DNA from: Paralvinella palmiformis
Taxonomy: Eukaryota; Annelida; Polychaeta; Terebellida; Alvinellidae
Assembly: GCA_025642065.1 (NCBI GenBank)
Contig: JAODUP010000477.1
Span: forward strand, 1-64,000
DNA: 64,000 bases
Direction: 5' to 3'
This document shows positions 58,591 to 64,000 of the stretch, one piece after another (positions within the stretch are counted from its first letter, which is position 1; every line of letters starts with the position of its first letter). The notes beneath the pieces are model-generated. The model had not been told where the DNA came from. It ran no database searches and saw only the letters and a list, made by a program, of their open reading frames with translations. A program made the position numbers and the translations under genes.

Positions 58591-58755
58591 TTTAGTTCCT
58601 CGTCAATATATACCCCCAAGTCCCTCTCATTTCTGGTCTCTTCTAATAACTGTGAGTTCATCTGGTATGTTAGTCTCTGGTTTGAGCTGCCTAGATGGAG
58701 GCTCTTACACTTGGCTTCGTTGAACCCCAGTTGCCACTTGTTCGACCAATCCACC
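58591..58755 (-). mobile_element. CR1-like LINE RT, inverted right part
   Basis: The minus-strand reading WSNKWQLGFNEAKCKSLHLG and DLGVYIDEELK is the RT thumb region that directly follows the FADD block in CR1-like elements. It is the continuation of the plus-strand piece ending at 58,366. Confidence 0.88.
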
Positions 58756-59550
58756 TGTTCACTATGTTCTCCAAGGATTGAACATTGACCATGTCTTCAC
58801 CACAATGACGGTATATATCTGCACGCCCAGCAGCATTCAAACAAGACAATTTTGTGGGTATGAGATACTGAGCTTGGAAGCCAGGTAATGGGTCTATCAG
58901 TTTCTCCACCAGTTCAGTTGTTAGATGGTACAACAAAGTAAGTATAAGCCTAGGGATCGTTACCAATATTGTGAAAGGTTTTCTACCTCATCACTGGTAC
59001 GATGTTGTTGCCTTCCAACTGTTCATCGTTTTGCTGGATGTATCTCATCCTTGTTAGCAATCCTTGCAACCTTCTCGAACAATGCGTCCAAAACGGTCTC
59101 ATAAGTGCTCTCTGACTTTAATGTGCCAACCCATATTCTGGCTTCCTTTGAGGCATCAACTAGATCCAGGTCAGAGCTCTGAACTGCTATAGACAATCAA
59201 CGTACGTACTGTAACGTCAATACAACAATAATGAAATCCCACTTGGTGATGGGTGCTTCAAGATATATTTCTGTGATCTCTCTAACCTCGCTAACTATGT
59301 GTGTTTCCTCGACAATCACTTGGTAAGCTGTTACAAACACAGCCAAACAATCTGCCCTGGTTGCCCAACGACTTTCAAAAAGTATTTTCAGTTTAACTCG
59401 TTCTCCCATTTCTTCTCTGACAGGAGACTTGTGACCCTGGTCAGATGAGGGCGCCGAGCTTGATGACTCTGGAATGGATGGCTTAGTTATGTTATCAGGT
59501 GCAACATGAGGCCCCATAGTTAGTATTACATGTGGCTTAATCAAATTCAT
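58756..59550 (-). pseudogene. ZMYM-like hAT transposase, central region
   Basis: Reading from 59,550 leftward: a KILFESRWATRADCL block, then AYQVIVEET. ARIANKDEIHPAKR-like and TVGRQQHRTS blocks follow near 59,000-59,080. Next comes ELVEKLIDPLPGFQAQYLIP with TKLSCLNAAGRADIY (58,925-58,830), and it ends with LENIVNR at about 58,755. These are the ordered blocks of the hAT catalytic and insertion region in ZMYM1-like and P52rIPK-like proteins. A stop near 59,032 and frame shifts show decay. Confidence 0.85.
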
Positions 59551-60377
59551 CAGACAACCTTTCAGTTGCTTGGGCTGCTGCGTTGAAAAACCTCCTGAAT
59601 AGTTATTGAGCCATTGGGTTTAATTTTGTCATGCTAATTTAATTGTAAATCTTCTAAATGTCTAAAGCTAAATCAAACCCAGAAAAAGCAATGCCTAATA
59701 ACATTTAACGCATGTGCATGAGATACTGGTTGTAACGTATGACGATCATATAACCACGAGGAATTATTTAAATGCGTCACAGTATGTGCTATTTGACGTC
59801 ACCATCAAACTGACAGTCATTTATTGTACGTGCAAAACAAAGTGACCCATTAACCTGAAAGTTATATTATTTTAAAAAGGCTCGGCAGGGTATGTGTACA
59901 TGTACATGCTGGTTTAGCCCCTGCCCACGGGCACCTGGACCCAAGATCTTCATGGTACAGTAATATGATTTATTTAGGAGCAATTTCAAAAGTGTACAAA
60001 TGGTATGAGGGGAAAAATTAAATGCTCATTAATCTATTACTTTCAAGATATATGCTTGCAAGCAGTATACCAGTATTCATATAAGTTTCAGTATTATATA
60101 TCGTAGTCAAGTTTAAGATCTCTTTTATTCTTGAGATAAATACAACTGAGAATAAATAACCTTTCTCTGGAAATATTTTATGTAATGCTAATGGACTTCT
60201 AAATCATTCCCAGAAACACATTTTATTGTACAGTAATGATACATATGTATATTTCATGTATTTGTTTTTTTACTGTGGAAAACGCTTTCATTTGCCTGCA
60301 ATACCACTGGAAAATTCTCTTCCTGTCTGTGTTTGAACCCAAAACTAATTAGGATGTTAAGGTGTAGTCTCTAAATG

Positions 60378-60416
<39 letters not shown>

Positions 60417-62062
60417 GATGATGATGAATATATATTATGAAAGTTTGTAGTAAATTGTGTCATGGTTTCTTTATAATAGCTGTATATGTTTATATATCCA
60501 AATAAATAAAATTGAAAAAACCATGGCATGACCTATAATTGTTGTGTATGATAATTGATGATAAATTGACATGTTGAAAAATATGTCAATATAAATATCC
60601 TTTATTTAAAAAAGCCAGATCATATCTAATTTTATACTACTTTTCGGGAAATGAAAAGAAATGTCTTTCTTTTGGTATACGGCGCAGAATGAATCACTGC
60701 TCCTAGACGACACGTAACTAAGGCAGGTGTCCGTGACAAGCCGTTTCCAGCAGCTAGGATCGCTGCGGTGCTTGAATTCAAAATGGCGCCCCATGTTAAG
60801 AGAGATATCATGGGAATAATCCCGCTACCGCCCAAATCGGGATATTGGTCAACTGCGCATGCTCGGATTAGAGGGTTAGGTTAAGAGTTAGGGACTGTTA
60901 GCATGCACGTAGTAAGCCCGTGGAACAGATCTTTCGTGACTTTGTTACTTATTTGGCTGGTAGCATGATAGTTTCCTTGCTCGCTCTCTAAAATGTCAAG
61001 TAACACGTCTTGTTATAAACAGTCTCTGATATAAGTTAACAGTAAGGCCTATTCCAGAAATCATTGTATGGGGGTGGCGGTAGACACCTTGTTTACCCCA
61101 TCAGCCACAATTAATTTTAATAAAGTTAGTTATAATAAATTTTTTTACAAATCAATACACTTTATTCTGATTTGCTAATAAATATATTTTATGTGCATGA
61201 TCTGTTAGCTTTCTACGAGTATGCATTTATGATAATATTCATCCTAGATTGTGATTTGTTATATGACTACAAACCGAAGTATAAGTACATATTGTCACCT
61301 GGAGGAATTGCCGATTTCAGCATTGGGCATTATATAGTGTCCCTCCGATAAATTATGATATTACGCAGCATTCAAGTGGACAATGTGACCTCAAAAATCA
61401 GGTTAAAAGGTCTGAATAGGCAAAACACTGTGGTCTTGATGCCATTAGATTCAGAAATATCTGGATTTTGTCAATCCATTCCGTGGCCATAACATACCAT
61501 AAACATTTATTGCACACACGTCAGACTGTTCACGATGATACTGTCAAAATTAAAACGATGTTTTTTCGGTGTAAAACTGTTACATTACCTCCGATGAGAT
61601 TCATTTCTTCGTGATTTTACATAAAATATAGACGGTGTTCAATTTCCTGACACTCACCCACCACCATACATAGATTTGCACAAAACCGACCAACAATAAT
61701 TATAACTTTTCTAGTCTACCCACCATCCATAATTTTTCTATTGCTCAGACCCTATAACCCATCTAATATTAATAAAATTGCCGCCCGTGACCCCCATATA
61801 GTCATAACTGGAATATCCCTAATCTCTGGAGACTTTTGCCACCGGAGCCTTTTCGCCATTGGGATCATTCGCCACTTGTGGCTGTGCATTTTCGTCACAC
61901 CCAATCGTGGTACCGTATTTTGCACTGAAATATATTTACTGACCTCTGAGAAGTGGTTTTGGCTTGCAGTGGAATAATATCATTGGAGTTATTGTTTATT
62001 CCCAAATATAATATCAAACAAAACTGTGTCCAAGGATTCCAGTGCGAGGCAAGGGTTCCAGC
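59551..62062. other. Intergenic stretch with a TA tract
   Basis: A (TA)n tract lies at 60,381-60,414 and a TTAGG-type cluster at about 60,872-60,895 (GGGTTAGGTTAAGAGTTAGGG is 21 bases long and only loosely repeated). No gene or transposon recognised. Confidence 0.5.
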
Positions 62063-64000
62063 CAGGGTTGGGAGGTTTCTCCCCATCACGGTAAAAACCA
62101 CGATAATTACCCAGTTTCTGCCGATACGACAGAAATACTTTCTGCCCAGGGGAGAAATGACAGAAAGGGGAGAAACTAAATTTGTGGAAAATTGCCATGA
62201 AAATACCCAATTAATAGAGACTTTAACAGTTCGAAACAAATATACATAAGCATAAGTTATTTAATTATAAATCTTATCCACATGTCACATACTTATTTAA
62301 AGTGTATATAAATAATTCATCACGTTTAAGATTGTGAGATAAAAGATTGAGATGATGTATTTCTGGTATCTGTGCAGTTTTATAATGACTGCTTTGTTAT
62401 GCAAGGCAACATAACACTATCAAATACCCAATCAACTATGAGGAGGGTGATGGTGTGTCTAGTCATGCTTGAATACTACTGACAACATCATGTAGTCTGT
62501 AGTAATAACTACATGTATGTATCACTGTGAAGAGATGCTGCTGTGTAATAACACTCACCCACTGCTGCATATTAAAGTGGGTGAGTGGTGTATGATTGTT
62601 AATACACCATAGCACAGGGAAGTATCTGCACAGCCTAATTATAATATGGTAGATAGACTATCATAGATTAATGTGACACTGATGGGGGTTATCAATCTCA
62701 GCAGATTAGTTAGTTATTCTTGAGCAGATAAGTTGGCTGATCATCAGTAATATTAATTTGTAAATGTTGAATATTGTGGCTGGACAAATTGCTTTATCTT
62801 GAAGTTTTGGGGTGCTATTTTACACATTATCACGTAACGTTCAACATGTTCAAGGGAGGTGTACCACGATATTCTGTCTGGCAGCATTTTACATCTGTGA
62901 TGATGGCTGGAAAAGAGTATGTGAAATGCAATATGTGTAATAATCAGCAACTGGCAAAAGCTTATCGCCACAAAGTGCATTATATCAAGTGTAGTGTTGT
63001 ACACCAGTTACCAGAGGCTGAACTCATTCCTGATCGACCCATAGTGAGAAAAGGGGAGAGATCTCCATCACCACCACCAGCTAAACGCCAAGCTCACTCC
63101 ATGCCGATCGTTTCAGCTCAGCAACACATGGATACTCATATTGTGAAGACTTCCACGAATTACAAAAACAGAATCGACTTGGAGGTTTCAAAGTTATTCT
63201 ACGCTTGTAACATTCCATTCAATGTTGCTGAACAGTCACAGTTTTAAAAGGTCATGAATATGCTGCGCAATGGATATCAGTCACCCAGTCGCAAACAAAT
63301 TGCAGAAAAATTCCTCGACTCCGTTTATGATCAACTTCAAAGTGACATGAAAAATCTCATTGATGGCAAGACAGGCACACTGGTACAAGACGAATGGAGT
63401 AACATTTACAATGAGCCTATCATCGCCAGCAGCCTACAGGTCGAGAGTAAATCGTATCTGCTAGATAGTGATCCCACTGGATCCATGACGAAAACCAGCG
63501 AGAACTATAATACTTTGTGTCAGGAATCCATCCAAAAAGCCAGACACTTACAATTGTTCTGTGTCAGGAATATGTACTGATAACCCAAAAACAAAAACAT
63601 GGAACGGATGCACGCTGCCTTACAACAGGAAGATCCAGACCTCACTGTATGGCTGCTCTGCTCACTGGCTTAACTTGTTGGGTCAAGACCTCACTACACA
63701 ATCTGTCATGAAGCACATTGTGGAAGTGCAAAAGTATTTTCGAAACCACCACGAACCATGTGCCTGTCTGATTGAATGTTTAGATAGTCACAAACCACAA
63801 GAAAGTCCAAGACATCAACATCTTCAGAAACGCGAAGGACATGGCTGATCAGCTACGACCTGTTGCCAACGCTATTGATTGTTGCCAAGCAGACAATGCT
63901 TCGCTGGCTGCAGCATGTGATACGTGCTATCACTTCTTCATCATCCCAAACTCCAGTCATCTGCACCCAAAGACATGGTCGTCAAACGGCCTACAAACTA
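62063..64000 (+). mobile_element. hAT transposon with DUF659-type transposase, 5' part
   Basis: A hAT-like terminus CAGGGTTGGGAGGTTTCTCC at 62,063 precedes a TTTCTGC/GGGGAGAAA-rich subterminal region. The transposase begins near 62,846. The right terminus lies beyond the window, so the 8-bp duplication cannot be checked (left candidate GTTCCAGC, 62,055-62,062). Confidence 0.7.
62846..63999 (+). pseudogene. hAT transposase with BED finger and DUF659, disrupted
   Basis: A BED-like finger starts near 62,846 (WQHFTSVMMAGKEYVKCNMC, then H...H in AYRHKVHYIKC). It is followed by SKLFYACNIPFNVAEQSQF and a TAA at 63,245-63,247. The frame continues as KVMNMLRNGYQSPS... to the DUF659 block GTLVQDEWSNIYNEPIIASS, which carries the first catalytic Asp (about 63,390). 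The second Asp block reads TDNPKTK near 63,580 after a frame change. CSAHWLNLLGQDLT (near 63,655-63,695) and VMKHIVEVQKYFRNHHEPCA follow. NAKDMADQLRPVANAI (63,829-63,876) is in a third frame. It is cut by the window end before the hATC domain. Confidence 0.88.

Noticed and set aside
60872..60895. TTAGGG-like cluster as an interstitial telomere repeat
   Set aside because: Only about three irregular units are present, too few and too imperfect.
1..64000. CRISPR array, bacterial operons or riboswitches
   Set aside because: The window is intron-containing animal DNA; no regularly spaced repeat array or bacterial gene layout exists.

Overview
The window is a piece of an animal nuclear genome. It is AT-rich, its genes are split by many short GT-AG introns, and it is crowded with degraded non-LTR and LTR retrotransposons, hAT and pogo-type DNA transposons, tRNA-derived SINEs and (TA)n tracts. 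The mix of CR1/Jockey-like, L2-like and RTE LINEs, a Ty3/Gypsy element, DUF659 and ZMYM-like hATs and several SINE families suggests a marine invertebrate, probably a lophotrochozoan such as a mollusc. That placement is an inference; no species is named.

Two host genes can be reconstructed completely, both on the plus strand. The first (23,905-31,129; 18 coding exons, 892 codons) is an RBM5/RBM10-type splicing regulator with RRM1, a RanBP2 zinc finger, RRM2, an OCRE domain, a C2H2 finger and a C-terminal G-patch. The second (43,541-55,334; 7 coding exons, 387 codons) is a selenophosphate synthetase 2 (SEPHS2/SPS2) whose catalytic position is an in-frame TGA selenocysteine codon (43,628-43,630). 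A perfect 16-bp hairpin starts eight bases after it and looks like a selenocysteine redefinition element. Naive translation breaks this gene at the TGA, so it is easily lost.

Layout. 0.8-5.4 kb: three 5'-truncated or frameshifted LINEs in a row. 5.4-10 kb: a decayed Ty3/Gypsy internal region with a 678-bp hAT MITE (perfect 8-bp target duplication) inside its gag. 11-13.6 kb: an RTE fragment and a second hAT element (perfect 8-bp duplication) carrying a BED-finger exon and a SINE. 14-20 kb: SINEs, tandem repeats and an L2-like LINE. 22.4-23 kb: a large inverted repeat. 23.9-31.1 kb: the RBM5/10 gene, almost free of recognisable transposons. 32.7-34.3 kb: a hAT remnant and a SINE. 35.2-39.8 kb: a GC-richer repeat family with a nearly complete RTE LINE inserted in one copy. 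40.4-40.9 kb: a seemingly identical 219-bp duplication. 43.3-56.1 kb: SEPHS2, with a pogo/Tigger element (itself holding a tandem SINE pair), a MITE fragment and a LINE fragment in its introns. 57.2-59.6 kb: a SINE, then a CR1-like LINE and a ZMYM-like hAT scrambled by one ~390-bp inversion. 62.1-64 kb: the 5' part of a DUF659 hAT transposon running off the edge.

The two genes have no evident joint pathway. The most notable host feature is UGA recoding in SEPHS2, the enzyme that makes the selenium donor for selenocysteine synthesis and is itself a selenoprotein. No SECIS element could be confirmed by eye in its 3' region.
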